Below are positions 28,956 through 37,943 of a DNA stretch of 64,000 bases, one piece after another. The notes under the pieces are model-generated. The model was not told the origin of the DNA. It made no database searches and saw only the letters and a list, made by a program, of their open reading frames with translations. Position 1 is the first letter of the stretch. Each line of letters starts with the position of its first letter. Source of the DNA: Paracoccus sp. IB05 (lineage in GTDB: Bacteria; Pseudomonadota; Alphaproteobacteria; Rhodobacterales; Rhodobacteraceae). The position numbers and the translations under genes were made by a program. Location: NCBI RefSeq assembly GCF_016405985.1, contig NZ_JAEFCF010000007.1, positions 44,630 through 108,629 on the forward strand. The letters run 5' to 3'.

Positions 28956-30326
28956 ATGAGGGAAACGGTCCAGGAGCGCGACGACGAGGAACTGGCCGCC
29001 GAACGCCTGACCCAGGTGCTTGAAGCCGTTGCGGCAAAGGATACCGCGCGGCTTGATTTGCTGCTTGATCCCCTGCACGCCGCCGATATCGCCGATATCC
29101 TTGAGCAGATCTCCTCGGGGGACCGCAGCGGGCTGCTGGCGCTCTGGCATGGCGGCATCGACGGCGATGTGCTGTCCGAGATCGACGAGTCGATCCGCGA
29201 AGAGGTGATCGAATCGCTGCCTGACAGCGTGGTAGCCGAGGCCGTCCGCGAACTCGACACCGATGACGTGGTCGATATTCTCGAAGATCTCGACGAGCCC
29301 GCGCAGGAAAAAATCCTTGATGCGCTGGAAGATGCCGACCGGATCGCGGTCGAACAGGCGATGTCTTACCCGGAATATTCCGCCGGGCGTCTGATGCAGC
29401 GCGAGGTGGTGATCGCCCCCGAGCACTGGAATGTCGGCGAGACGATCGACTTTCTGCGCGGTGCCGACTGGCTGCCCGACCAGTTCTATCATGTCATCCT
29501 CGCCGATCCGAGGATGCGCCCCATCGGCTATGTCACCCTTGGCCGCATCCTCTCGGCCCCGCGCGATGCAAAGCTGAAAGACATCACCGAAGAAAGTTTC
29601 CGCACCGTCAGGGCGACCGATGAAGAGGCCGATGTCGCCTATTACTTCAACCAGTATCACCTGATTTCCTGCCCGGTGGTGGATGAGAATGGTCGGCTGG
29701 TTGGCGTCATCACCATTGATGACGCGATGAATGTGCTCGACGAAGAACATGAAGAAGACATGCTGCGCCTCGCCGGTGTCTCGGATGAGAGCTCGATCCA
29801 GGACGGGGTGATCGCGACGGTCAGAAGCCGCCTGCCCTGGCTCGTGGTCAATCTCTTCACCGCCTCGCTTTCCGCATTGGTGATTTCACAATTCGAAGGG
29901 GTGATTGCCTCGCTGGTGCTGCTGGCGGCTCTGATGCCGATTGTGGCCTCGACCGGAGGGATTGCGGGTACGCAGTCGCTGGCGGTGGCGGTGCGCTCGC
30001 TTGCGACCCGCGATCTGACGCCGGCCAATGCCCGGCGGGTTATCTGGCGCGAACTCCGGGCAGGAATGGTGAACGGGATCTTCCTCGCGCTGGTTCTGGC
30101 CCTTGCAGCCGTGGTGTTCTTCCACGACCCCTGGCTTGGATCGGTGCTGGCGATGGCGATGATCTGCAATCAGGTTGTGGCGGCAACGGGCGGGGTTCTG
30201 GTGCCGCTTGCCTTTAACCGGATGGGGATGGACCCGGCGCTTGCCTCGGGAACCTTTGTGACTACACTCACCGATGTGATGGGCTATCTCGCCTTTCTTG
30301 GCTTCGCTGCACTGGTGCTGTTGTGA
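28956..30326 (+). CDS. mgtE: magnesium transporter MgtE
   Basis: 456-aa MgtE. An acidic helical N-domain (LDLLLDPLHAADIADILEQI) is followed by two CBS modules (RLMQREVVIAPEHWNVGETI; YYFNQYHLISCPVVDENGR) and five membrane helices from about residue 290. The pore region has PIVASTGGIAGTQS and the last helices LTDVMGYLAFLGFA. N and CBS domains gate the channel by sensing cytosolic Mg. The ATG at 28956 has AAGGAG upstream; the same frame stays open far upstream only because it is antisense to guaD. It overlaps the next gene by GTGA. Confidence 0.95.
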   Translation: MRETVQERDDEELAAERLTQVLEAVAAKDTARLDLLLDPLHAADIADILEQISSGDRSGLLALWHGGIDGDVLSEIDESIREEVIESLPDSVVAEAVRELDTDDVVDILEDLDEPAQEKILDALEDADRIAVEQAMSYPEYSAGRLMQREVVIAPEHWNVGETIDFLRGADWLPDQFYHVILADPRMRPIGYVTLGRILSAPRDAKLKDITEESFRTVRATDEEADVAYYFNQYHLISCPVVDENGRLVGVITIDDAMNVLDEEHEEDMLRLAGVSDESSIQDGVIATVRSRLPWLVVNLFTASLSALVISQFEGVIASLVLLAALMPIVASTGGIAGTQSLAVAVRSLATRDLTPANARRVIWRELRAGMVNGIFLALVLALAAVVFFHDPWLGSVLAMAMICNQVVAATGGVLVPLAFNRMGMDPALASGTFVTTLTDVMGYLAFLGFAALVLL

Positions 30327-30868
30327 AAGAACTCAAAGCTGAAATCCGCAGACAGGCTGCTGAAGCCCGCGCACTCGCCTATGCGAAAGGGCAAGGTCAG
30401 GCAGCGGATCTGCTGGCGGATTATCTGGCGGCACATGCCGGCAAGGTGCTGTCGGGCTATATGCCCTTCCGGACCGAGATCGACCCCCTGCCCGCCATGG
30501 CGGCACATCAGGGCCCGCTCTGCCTGCCGGTGATCCCGGGCCGCGACCAGCCGCTCAGGTTTCGCGAATGGAGCCCGGGTGCCCCCCTGATCGAGGGCAC
30601 CTTCAAAGCGCTGATCCCGGCCGAGGGTGGCTGGCTGGAACCCGAGATCCTGATTGTTCCGATGCTGGCCTTTGACGCGCGCGGCTTCCGGCTGGGCTAT
30701 GGCGGCGGTTTTTACGACCGCACGCTCGAAGCCCTGCGCGCGCGGCGCCCGACGCTGGCAGTCGGTTTCGCCTTTGACGCGCAGGAGATGGCCGAGGTGC
30801 CGATCGACAGCACCGATCAGCGTCTCGATGTCATGATCACTGAAAGCGGTGTCAGGTTTTTCGGGTGA
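30323..30868 (+). CDS. 5-formyltetrahydrofolate cyclo-ligase
   Basis: 181-aa protein with the family signature GYGGGFYDRTL near residues 132-142 (folate/ATP site), the N-terminal KAEIRRQAAEARA helix and GYMPFRTEIDPLP. It converts 5-formyl-THF to 5,10-methenyl-THF using ATP. The GTG start overlaps the mgtE stop by 4 nt, and the following gene starts at a GTG overlapping its own stop, so three genes form one transcript. In many bacteria this gene flanks 6S RNA, but the tight packing leaves no room for it here. Confidence 0.92.
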   Translation: MKELKAEIRRQAAEARALAYAKGQGQAADLLADYLAAHAGKVLSGYMPFRTEIDPLPAMAAHQGPLCLPVIPGRDQPLRFREWSPGAPLIEGTFKALIPAEGGWLEPEILIVPMLAFDARGFRLGYGGGFYDRTLEALRARRPTLAVGFAFDAQEMAEVPIDSTDQRLDVMITESGVRFFG

Positions 30869-31422
30869 TCCGCGGCCTGGTCCTCGGCCTCTTCGCCGCG
30901 GGCCCCGCAGCCGCCGGCTGCTTCACCGCAGAGGACCTGCCCGCGCGCGCGGTCTATTCCGACGGTGCCACGCTCGAATATCTCGACCTGACGGATGATG
31001 TGCTGACCTATCGCAGCGGCCAGATCACCTCGCGCATGGCGGATGGTCTCTGGCCGCTGACGAGCGAGGCGCCGGGCTTCCGGATCAGCTATGACTGGAG
31101 CGCGCGCCTGCCCTTACCCGGGCCAGAAGCGATCCGGGATCAGGGCGGCGAAATCACCCTGCAGGGCCGGATGACGCGGCAAAAAGCAGCGCCGGTGACA
31201 GTCTCGCTCACCATCCGGGTGCTGGGCGAAGAGGCGGTGACCTGGGAAGACTGCATCTATACCGCCTTCCGGATCCACAAGGTGATGACGGCGGCGGAGG
31301 GCCGGAAGATGATGGATGCGAGCCTTCTGTTCGCGCCGTCGGCCATGCTGGCCATATCGACCGAAGCCTTTGATCTGACGGATAATACATCGCGGGTCAG
31401 CCAGCTGAAATCGCTTGAATAG
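30865..31422 (+). CDS. exported hypothetical protein
   Basis: 185 aa from a GTG start that overlaps the cyclo-ligase stop. A short signal peptide ends at about AGPAAAG, giving a periplasmic protein. Two cysteines are seen in the mature part (ACF near the start; WEDCIYTAF), which could form a disulfide. The rest is beta-rich (LEYLDLTDDVLTYRSGQI). I recognise no family. It is the last gene of the mgtE unit. Confidence 0.65.
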   Translation: MIRGLVLGLFAAGPAAAGCFTAEDLPARAVYSDGATLEYLDLTDDVLTYRSGQITSRMADGLWPLTSEAPGFRISYDWSARLPLPGPEAIRDQGGEITLQGRMTRQKAAPVTVSLTIRVLGEEAVTWEDCIYTAFRIHKVMTAAEGRKMMDASLLFAPSAMLAISTEAFDLTDNTSRVSQLKSLE

Positions 31423-31429
31423 CGCCATA

Positions 31430-32515
31430 TCAGCCGCGCGCGCGGAACACCTCGCGGATCGTCTTGACCTTACCCGGCTCTTTCACCTGATAGCCCGGCA
31501 GCTGCGAGATCTCGCGCGCGAATTCCGGCCCGCGCATCACCGCCAGCACCCGCTCCATCGCCGGGTGGTCGAGGATGCGGCGGTGGCAGATAAACACGTA
31601 GTCTTCCGTCAGCACCGGCACAAAATCGAGCCCGAACTGCCGCGCCGCCGCCTCGACGCCAAAGGCCACATCGGCAAAGCCCGAGGCGACATAGGCCGCT
31701 ACCGCCGCATGGGTGAATTCGGAATGCGAATAGCCGTTGATCGCCGCGCCCTGGACCTGGTGCTGCGCCAGCAGCTGATCGAACAGGATCCGCGTGCCGC
31801 TGTCGGGATCACGGTTCACCAGCCGCACGCCTGAGCGCGTCAGATCATGGCAATGGGTGATCCCCAGCGGGTTCCCCTTACCCACAATCAGCCCCATCTC
31901 GCGCGTCACGAATGAGATCACCCGATGTTCCTCGGGGTCGAGCCAGCCGCGCGTCATCGCGAGCGTGCGCGCCCGCAGCTCGCCCTGCGGCAGGTGCATC
32001 CCGGCAAGATCACAGGTGTTTTCCACCATCGAAACCAGGGAATTCGAATTCGAGACATAGCGGAAATCAACGCTGCCCTCGAAATCCCGCGCCAGCAGCT
32101 CACGCAGTTTCGGCACCGCGAAACCATGGCTTGCACGCACCCGCAGCTCGAGCCGCCCGCTGGCAAGCGTCTGGTTCACCTCGGTCTGGAGTTCCTGCGC
32201 CAGGTTTTGCAGCAAAGGCCGCAGCCGCGCTTCCAGCCGTTCCGCCGCCCAGACCAGCTTGTCGCCAAAGGCCGTCAGGCTGGTGCCGCTGCCCTGCTTG
32301 CGCTCCACCAGATCCGAGCCGAAAAACTCCGACCATTTGACCAGCAGATTCCAGGCATGGCGGTAAGACATCCCCGCCCTGGCCGCCGCGACCGAAAGCT
32401 TGCCGGTATTGCGAATATCCGACAGCAAGCCCAGCGTGATCTCCAGCCGCTCCTGGGTCTCACGGCGCTGAAACGCCCAGACCGGCGCGATTTCAACCCT
32501 GACTGACCTGTCCAT
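31430..32515 (-). CDS. ModE-type winged helix regulator with periplasmic-binding-like domain
   Basis: 361 aa. Residues 25-95 form a ModE/LysR-like winged helix: LGLLSDIRNTGKLSVAAARA, GMSYRHAWNLLVKWSEFFGS, LVERKQGSGTSLTAFGDKLV. Residues 125-340 look like a type 2 periplasmic-binding (PBP-like) sensor domain: LVSMVENTCDLAGMHLP, GLIVGKGNPLGI, NRDPDSGTRILFDQLL and the Y/F-rich VAAYVASGFADVAFGVEA. Such regulators are found near formate dehydrogenase and molybdate-linked genes. It is divergent, about 196 nt, from the aldehyde dehydrogenase/formyl-THF hydrolase pair, its probable target. Confidence 0.85.
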   Translation of the reverse strand: MDRSVRVEIAPVWAFQRRETQERLEITLGLLSDIRNTGKLSVAAARAGMSYRHAWNLLVKWSEFFGSDLVERKQGSGTSLTAFGDKLVWAAERLEARLRPLLQNLAQELQTEVNQTLASGRLELRVRASHGFAVPKLRELLARDFEGSVDFRYVSNSNSLVSMVENTCDLAGMHLPQGELRARTLAMTRGWLDPEEHRVISFVTREMGLIVGKGNPLGITHCHDLTRSGVRLVNRDPDSGTRILFDQLLAQHQVQGAAINGYSHSEFTHAAVAAYVASGFADVAFGVEAAARQFGLDFVPVLTEDYVFICHRRILDHPAMERVLAVMRGPEFAREISQLPGYQVKEPGKVKTIREVFRARG

Positions 32516-32711
32516 CTTATGAACTCCTGTTCATGTCTTCACCCTGCAAGTCCGGCACAAGCTTTCCGGACCTTGGCCGGTGAGTCATGTAACCCATATC
32601 ATATTCACATAATTTTTCACCGGAGTAAGCTTATTTTCATCAGGCGATTCCGGGAGGAGAGCGGATCGCCCGGTCAATATATGAACTGACGTGCATATGA
32701 TGGAGGGAACT

Positions 32712-34169
32712 ATGCTCGACCAGAAGACCGGCGGGATCTATCCGCTGCTGATCGGCGGCGAGACGCGGCCCGCGCTTTCGGGCCGCACTTTCGAGACGCT
32801 GAACCCCGCAACCGGCGCCCATCTTGCCCATGTGGCCGAAGCCGGGGTCGAGGATGTCAATCTCGCCGTCGCATCTGCGCGCAAGACGTTTGAAGAGGTC
32901 TGGGCCCCTATGCGCGCCGCCGACCGTGGCGCGCTTCTTCTGCGTTTCGCCGAGGTGATCCGGAGCCACAGCGAAGAACTGGTCGAGCTGGAAAGCCTTG
33001 ATTCCGGCAAGCCGGTTTCCGCGATCCGCCGCCAGGATCTGCCGGCCGTGATCGACACGCTCACCTATTACGCAGGCTGGGCCGATAAGATCACCGGCAC
33101 TGTGACCCCTGCCCGCCCGGACGCGCTGACCTATACGGTGCGCGAGCCGCTGGGTGTTGTCGGCGCCATCATCCCCTGGAACTTCCCGCTGATGATCGGC
33201 ATGTGGAAGATCGCACCCGCGCTGGCCTGTGGCTGCACGGTGGTGCTGAAACCGGCAGAGATCACGCCGCTGACCGCGATCCGGCTGGGCGAGCTTGCGC
33301 TGGAAGCCGGGCTGCCGCCGGGTGTGCTGAATGTGGTGCCGGGCTTTGGCAAGGTCGCGGGCCAGGCCATCGTGGATCACCCCGATATCGACAAGGTGAC
33401 CTTCACCGGCTCGCCGGTTGTCGGGCGCCAGATCCTGCAAGGATCGGCCGGGAACCTGAAACGCGTGACGCTCGAACTCGGCGGGAAATCCGCCAATATC
33501 ATCTTCCCCGATGCCGATATCGATGCGGCAGTGCGGGCGGCGGGTTCGGGGATCTTCTTCAATACCGGGCAGGTCTGCTCGGCCGGCTCGCGCATCCTCG
33601 TCCATGAATCGATCCATGACGAGGTGGCCGAAAAGCTCGCGGCCCGGGCCAAAGGCATGCGGCTCGGCAATCCGCAGGAGGCGGGCACCTCGATGGGGCC
33701 GGTGGTCTCGGAAGTGCAGATGAACCGTATTCTGGATTATATCGAGATCGGCCGGGCCGAGGGCGCAGAGATCGTGACCGGCGGTGCCCGCCATGGCGAC
33801 CAGGGCTATTTCATCGAGCCGACCGTCTTCGCCAATGTCCGTCACGACATGCGCATCTCGCAGGAAGAGATCTTCGGCCCGGTCGCGGCAGTGGTCCCGT
33901 TCAAAGATGATGAGGATGCGCTGCGCCTTGCCAATGGCACCGTCTACAGCCTCGCCGCCGGGGTCTGGACCTCTGACATGACCCGCGCGCACCGCTTCAC
34001 CCGCAAGCTGAAGGCCGGCACCGTCTGGGTCAATACCTATGGCCCGACCGATATCCGGCTGCCCTGGGGTGGCGTGCGCGATTCCGGTTTCGGGCGCGAA
34101 CATGGCGAAGAGGCCATCGCCAATTTCACCGAACCGAAGGTGGTCTGGATCAATACCGGACCTGCCTGA
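32712..34169 (+). CDS. NAD(P)-dependent aldehyde dehydrogenase
   Basis: 485-aa ALDH. The cofactor block (IIPWNFPLMIGMWK, KPAEITPL, TFTGSPVVGRQI), the general base E255 in TLELGGKSAN and the nucleophile C289 in FNTGQVCSAGSR are intact. GGAGGG lies ahead of the ATG at 32712. The substrate is not evident from the sequence. The next gene (116 nt on) encodes a 10-formyl-THF hydrolase domain of the ALDH1L1 type, which in animals is fused to an aldehyde dehydrogenase. This suggests a one-carbon role, but an independent aldehyde substrate is equally possible. Confidence 0.92.
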   Translation: MLDQKTGGIYPLLIGGETRPALSGRTFETLNPATGAHLAHVAEAGVEDVNLAVASARKTFEEVWAPMRAADRGALLLRFAEVIRSHSEELVELESLDSGKPVSAIRRQDLPAVIDTLTYYAGWADKITGTVTPARPDALTYTVREPLGVVGAIIPWNFPLMIGMWKIAPALACGCTVVLKPAEITPLTAIRLGELALEAGLPPGVLNVVPGFGKVAGQAIVDHPDIDKVTFTGSPVVGRQILQGSAGNLKRVTLELGGKSANIIFPDADIDAAVRAAGSGIFFNTGQVCSAGSRILVHESIHDEVAEKLAARAKGMRLGNPQEAGTSMGPVVSEVQMNRILDYIEIGRAEGAEIVTGGARHGDQGYFIEPTVFANVRHDMRISQEEIFGPVAAVVPFKDDEDALRLANGTVYSLAAGVWTSDMTRAHRFTRKLKAGTVWVNTYGPTDIRLPWGGVRDSGFGREHGEEAIANFTEPKVVWINTGPA

Positions 34170-34285
34170 CCTGACACCCGAACTCCCTGAAGCCTGTTCC
34201 CGAGGCTGACTTCGGGGTCCGTCTGACTGGTCACGACCAGGGTGGCGGACCCCGCTTTTCCCAAATTCCCATAAAGGATCTCCCG

Positions 34286-35248
34286 ATGCGTATCGCGATC
34301 ATCGGCCAGCAGGCCTTTGGCAAAGCCGTTCTTGAAGCCTTCCTCGCGCGTGGCGATGATGTCGCCGCCGTCTTCTGCGCACCCGAAAAGCCTGGTGCGA
34401 AACCCGATCCGCTGCGGCTCGCAGCCGAAGAAAAGGGGGTGAAGACCTTGCAGCTCCCCAATCTGACCAGCGACGCGGCGGCAGAGGCGCTGCGCGCGCT
34501 GAATGTCGACCTCGCCGTCATGGCCTATGTGCTGCAATTCGCGCCGCAGGGCTTTGTGACCATCCCGAAACATGGTGCCATCTGCTATCACCCCTCGCTT
34601 TTGCCGAAATATCGCGGCCCGAGCGCGATCAGCTGGCCGCTGATCCGGGGCGAGACTGAGACCGGGCTGACGATCTTCCGCCCCAATGACGGGCTGGATG
34701 AGGGCGATATCGTTTTGCAAAAGACCACAGCGATCAGCGCTGATGACACGCTTGGCACCGTCTATTTCGACCGGCTTTTCCCGATGGGTGTGGCCGCGAT
34801 GCTCGAGGCCGCTGACCTGATCCTTGCGGGCAAACACAGCGAGACCGTGCAGGATGAGGCCCTGGCCACCTATGAGGGCTGGTGCCGCGACCCCGAGGCA
34901 CGGATCAACTGGTCGGCCCATGCGATCGATATCCATAACCTGATCCGGGGCTGCGATCCGGCGCCCGGCGCCTGGATGCTGGTCGGCGACGAGAAAATCC
35001 GCATCTATGACAGCCATCTGATCTCCGCCCGCCGCTTTGCCGATGTGAAAGGCAAGCCCGGCACCATCGCCGGGATCGACGGCGGCAAGGTCCAGGTCGC
35101 GCTGCAAGGTGGTCTGATCGAGATCGGCCGCGTCCGCACCGCCCAGGGCGAGAAGCTCAGCGCGGCAGAATATGCCAGCCGCCTCGGCCTTGCGATCGGC
35201 GACCGCATCGACAGCTATGACGCCGGGCTGCGCACCGCTGCCGAATGA
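34286..35248 (+). CDS. 10-formyltetrahydrofolate hydrolase-type formyltransferase
   Basis: 320 aa built like the N-terminal hydrolase half of 10-formyl-THF dehydrogenase (ALDH1L1): MRIAIIGQQAFGKAVLEAFL, PDPLRLAAEEKGV, AICYHPSLLPKYRGPSAISW and DGLDEGDIVLQK. The catalytic His and Asp correspond to H102 and D138, spaced 36 residues as in ALDH1L1. The residue two before the histidine is Cys (C100), not the Asn of methionyl-tRNA formyltransferases, which argues against an fmt role. The C-terminal OB-like domain is present (PGTIAGIDGGKVQVALQG). No carrier domain follows. It may release formate or feed the adjacent aldehyde dehydrogenase. Confidence 0.82.
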   Translation: MRIAIIGQQAFGKAVLEAFLARGDDVAAVFCAPEKPGAKPDPLRLAAEEKGVKTLQLPNLTSDAAAEALRALNVDLAVMAYVLQFAPQGFVTIPKHGAICYHPSLLPKYRGPSAISWPLIRGETETGLTIFRPNDGLDEGDIVLQKTTAISADDTLGTVYFDRLFPMGVAAMLEAADLILAGKHSETVQDEALATYEGWCRDPEARINWSAHAIDIHNLIRGCDPAPGAWMLVGDEKIRIYDSHLISARRFADVKGKPGTIAGIDGGKVQVALQGGLIEIGRVRTAQGEKLSAAEYASRLGLAIGDRIDSYDAGLRTAAE

Positions 35249-35286
35249 CAAAAAACCGCCCGGGCCTTACGGTCCGGGCGGTCTCT

Positions 35287-36081
35287 TCAGCGCCGATTGC
35301 GCATCTTCCAGGGCGGCGGCTTATCGCCGGCCATGATGCAGCCGTAAGGGTCAATGCAATCGACCACATCGGCGAGACCATAGTCGCGGATCTGCTCCGT
35401 CACCGCGCCCGCGCGCTTATAGCCCGAGGGCAGTTCCGAACCATCCACCACCCCGGCACAGAAGCGGATATCCAGCCCCGCCGTCTCGGTCGCCATCATC
35501 TGCGCCGGCGACAGGCCGTCATGGCGGCGGCGATGTTCTGTGCGCGAGAAGTTGCGCCCGGCCCCATGCGGCGAGAAGCCCGGCGCGCGGCCGGCATCGC
35601 GGCCCCGCACCACCAGCACCGGCTCGGCCATGTTCAGCGCAATCAGGGTCAGGCCGGTGGCGTCAGCGGCATAGTCGCCCCAGGCCGGGGTCGCGCCCTT
35701 CCCGTGCAGGAAGACTTCGCCATGAACCGGATCCTCGCGGCGGAAAACGAAGTTATGCTCGTTCCAGAACCGCTCTCCCGCATTTGCCCGCAGCCGTTCA
35801 ACCACCGCCTGATGCAGCGCGTTGTGATTGGCTTTGGTCCGGCGGCGGATGATCTGCAGCGCCTCCCAATATGCGTGGCCTTCATCGGTATCGGCGGGGA
35901 TCCAGGCATTTTGCTTCAGCGTGGCCGGAGACAGCACACGGCGGAATTTCTCTGCCACCGCCATGCCCTCCTTATACAGATGCCCGCCCGGGCCGCGTAA
36001 TCCCTGACGGGTGACAATCGCCACCCGCCCCATCGCGCGCGAGCCCCCGATGAAGAGGAAATGGTTGCCCCAATTTATGAC
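35287..36081 (-). pseudogene. rtcB: RtcB RNA ligase, N-terminally truncated
   Basis: Similarity to RtcB begins abruptly at GNHF (His codon 36061-36063) and runs to the end. It includes WNEHNFVF, FLHGKGATPA and GFSPHGAGRNFSRTEHRRR, the last holding the histidine that is guanylylated in the family. About 150-170 N-terminal residues, with the Asp and Cys metal ligands, are missing; a TGA at 36082-36084 closes the frame. At the place of another metal-binding histidine the sequence reads TRQG. An ATG at 36033 could start a 248-aa product, but it would lack the metal site. Upstream DNA is AT-rich and foreign. The partner rtcR survives as a fragment at 37944. Confidence 0.82.
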
Positions 36082-36200
36082 TCAGGAACGGTCATGAAGC
36101 ATAGTTTACTAAGAGAAAATCTATCATGACCGAAAGCCGTAGATCACGATGTATCACAAATCTCTGATCGCATCACATGACTCATCGGCCTCAGCCGAGA

Positions 36201-36563
36201 TCAAAGATGCACTTCGCTTGGCAAGGGCACTCGAAACGAGCTGGCTTGCCGCCGCCAGCTCTTTGGGTAGCGCGTCGGCAAGCCAGCTCTATGCCGGCGT
36301 CTCGCTATTTTTTTTACGTCGCGCGCGCTCTTTCTTGAGCGGCTGAAATTATTGATGAGTTCGGCAGAATCCACATTCTCGACGACACTGTCGAACAGGC
36401 GGTGGGGCGACACCCCAAGCGCATTCGCGAGCGCGACGAGCTCGATAACATCAACCCGGCGCTGGCCGGTTTCTATGTTTGCCACCGTCGCAGGCTGACA
36501 CCCCAGTCGCTGAGCAGGATCTCGTTGCGTCAGGGGGCTCGAACTGGCTGCGGTTGACCTCAC
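36201..36563 (-). pseudogene. XRE-type regulator remnant
   Basis: The minus strand encodes LTQRDPAQRLGCQPATVANI, ETGQRRVDVIELVALANALG and VSPHRLF, a recognisable Cro/C1 helix-turn-helix, followed by a basic tail (RDVKKIARRRHRAG). The residues before it (MRSTAASSSP) do not match the usual first helix, whereas another frame carries an unrelated open stretch. So the N-terminus is probably broken. It lies in foreign, less GC-rich DNA between the rtcB and rtcR fragments. A small intact repressor cannot be fully excluded. Confidence 0.5.
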
Positions 36564-36977
36564 CCCCCCAGGTGCGCGTCACTTTGAAAAACTCAGAAGC
36601 CTTTGGGTCGGAAGCAGCTGGTTCTACCTGCTTGAGGACGGGATCACTGACTATGCCTGTCGGGACGCTGGAGAAGGAATCTGTCTTGGCCGCGAACACC
36701 TGATGCTGCTATAGAAAACCGCGACATTGAAATTCTGAGGCCTGTCGTTTTCCCCAACTCGCTTGACTACCAGTTCGACGATCTCGACAAATTCGCGCCT
36801 TATCCCGAAGCTGCGCGTCTGGCGACGGAAGAATTCTGGTCTCCGCATTTTTCCGGCCGCAGAGCGGCTCAGGTTCTTGTTCCCGTGGAAGAACTTGATC
36901 GAAATCTTTGGTCCGCGGTTGATGCCGATGCGGGCAGGGTCTGGGATCGGGCAATGGGAACGCCACTGGTCCGGCTG
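36564..36977 (+). other. decayed foreign coding sequence, unrecognised
   Basis: Plus-strand open pieces read like real protein but in two frames. The first is LAAVDLTPPGARHFEKLRSL and YLLEDGITDYACRDAGEG, with a stop at 36712-36714. Then, one frame over, come IENRDIEILRPVVFPNS, YPEAARLATEEFW and VLVPVEELDRNLW. This second frame runs on into an IS3 transposase piece. I recognise no family. It is probably a gene broken by a frameshift and by the IS. Confidence 0.3.
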
Positions 36978-37104
36978 ACCATGGCGAGGTCGGCAATGGA
37001 CAGCTTCCTCTCAACGTCGGCAATGGAGAGCTTCTTCTCAACGCTGAAGACCGAACGGACGGCCCGCAAGGTCTGCGGGACCCGCACCGAAGCGCGTTCC
37101 GGCG
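36978..37104 (+). pseudogene. IS3-family orfB C-terminal fragment
   Basis: The plus strand encodes SAMESFFSTLKTERTARKV and GTRTEARSGVM, matching the end of the DDE domain of IS3-type transposases (usual form AMESFF..LKTE). The fragment starts with a 27-bp tandem duplication and is cut at 37105 by the end of a second IS3-family element in opposite orientation. Confidence 0.7.
36990..37043 (+). repeat. 27-bp in-frame tandem duplication
   Basis: Two adjacent 27-bp units beginning TCGGCAATGGA differ at two positions. They encode SAMDSFLST followed by SAMESFFST in the transposase fragment. The period is a multiple of three. Confidence 0.85.
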
Positions 37105-37943
37105 TGATGTCACCCCCAGCTTTTATCCAGCGAGAGCGAGACTCCGGGTTTGAGTTTTGCCTTTTGGGGCGGGTTGGGCAACGGGGTCTGGCGCGGAGCT
37201 TTGCGTGTTGCGCAGCGTCATACCGCGTTGCGGTGTGAAGATCCGGGCGAATTCGGAAGGCGTTTGCCAGCCAGGGCGGGAGTGCGGGCGTTCCCTGTTA
37301 TAGTCCGTGCGCCAGGCGGCCAGCCTGACGCGGGCGTGGTGCAGGGACGGGAACAGGGTCTCGTTCAGCAACGCGTCGCGCAGGCGACCGTTGAAGCTCC
37401 CGATGAAGGCATGTCTCGGGCCGGCTTTCCGGGCGCGATGGAGTGCCAGTCGATCTTGCGGTCATCGGCGAAGGTCAGGATCGCGTTCGGGGTGAACTCG
37501 GTGCCCTTGTCACTGACCACCGTCACAGGCCTGGCCAGCATCTCGAACAGCGTTGCCAGTTCCCGCGCGCCCCTTGCTCCGGACAGGGACGTGTCGGCGG
37601 TCATTCCGTTCGTCGGGAAAACGATCCCCCGGATCGTTTCCTGATCCTCCTCCACCTCTGGCCCCTTCAGCCGCTTTGCCTCACTGACATCCAGGCCGCC
37701 ATACCTGGCCTTCCACTCGTAAACGCTCGCATCGCTGACGCCGTGCTTGCGGCACAGATCGGCACCGGAAACCCCGGCCTCACCTTCGTCGGGCAAACGG
37801 TCCACCGGAGCGTTTGCTTGTCCTCCCCGACTTTCAAAAGGCCGATGATCTGATCTTCGGCGAACCTGCTGCGCTTCATCTCTCGTCCTCTCTGTTGGAC
37901 CAGAGGCTACGTCAAACTGGATGAGCCCCAGGGGGCAACGTCA
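37105..37943 (-). mobile_element. internally deleted IS3-family element
   Basis: The ends are inverted: 37105 reads TGATGTCACCCCCAG..ATCCAG, and the complement from 37943 reads TGACGTTGCCCCCTG..ATCCAG. On the minus strand, orfA starts at 37879 (MKRSRFAEDQIIGLLK) and shifts frame to CRKHGVSDASVYEWKARYGG. OrfB is reduced to pieces: LARPVTVVSDKGTEFTPNAI and WHSIAPGKP, then NETLFPSLHHARVRLAAWRT and YNRERPHSRPGWQTPSE. Full elements are about 1.2 kb; this is 839 bp, so several hundred bp of orfA/orfB are gone. No matching target duplication is seen at the flanks, so insertion was followed by deletion. Confidence 0.82.

Noticed and set aside
30865-30880. 6S RNA next to the formyl-THF cyclo-ligase gene
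   Set aside because: The neighbouring genes overlap by 4 nt on both sides, leaving no space.
34286-35248. Call as methionyl-tRNA formyltransferase (fmt)
   Set aside because: The Asn of the Asn-His-Asp site is Cys, and the surrounding sequence follows the ALDH1L1 hydrolase domain more closely.
35287-36033. Functional short RtcB
   Set aside because: Similarity continues in frame upstream of the ATG and then stops abruptly; the metal-binding N-terminal half is missing.
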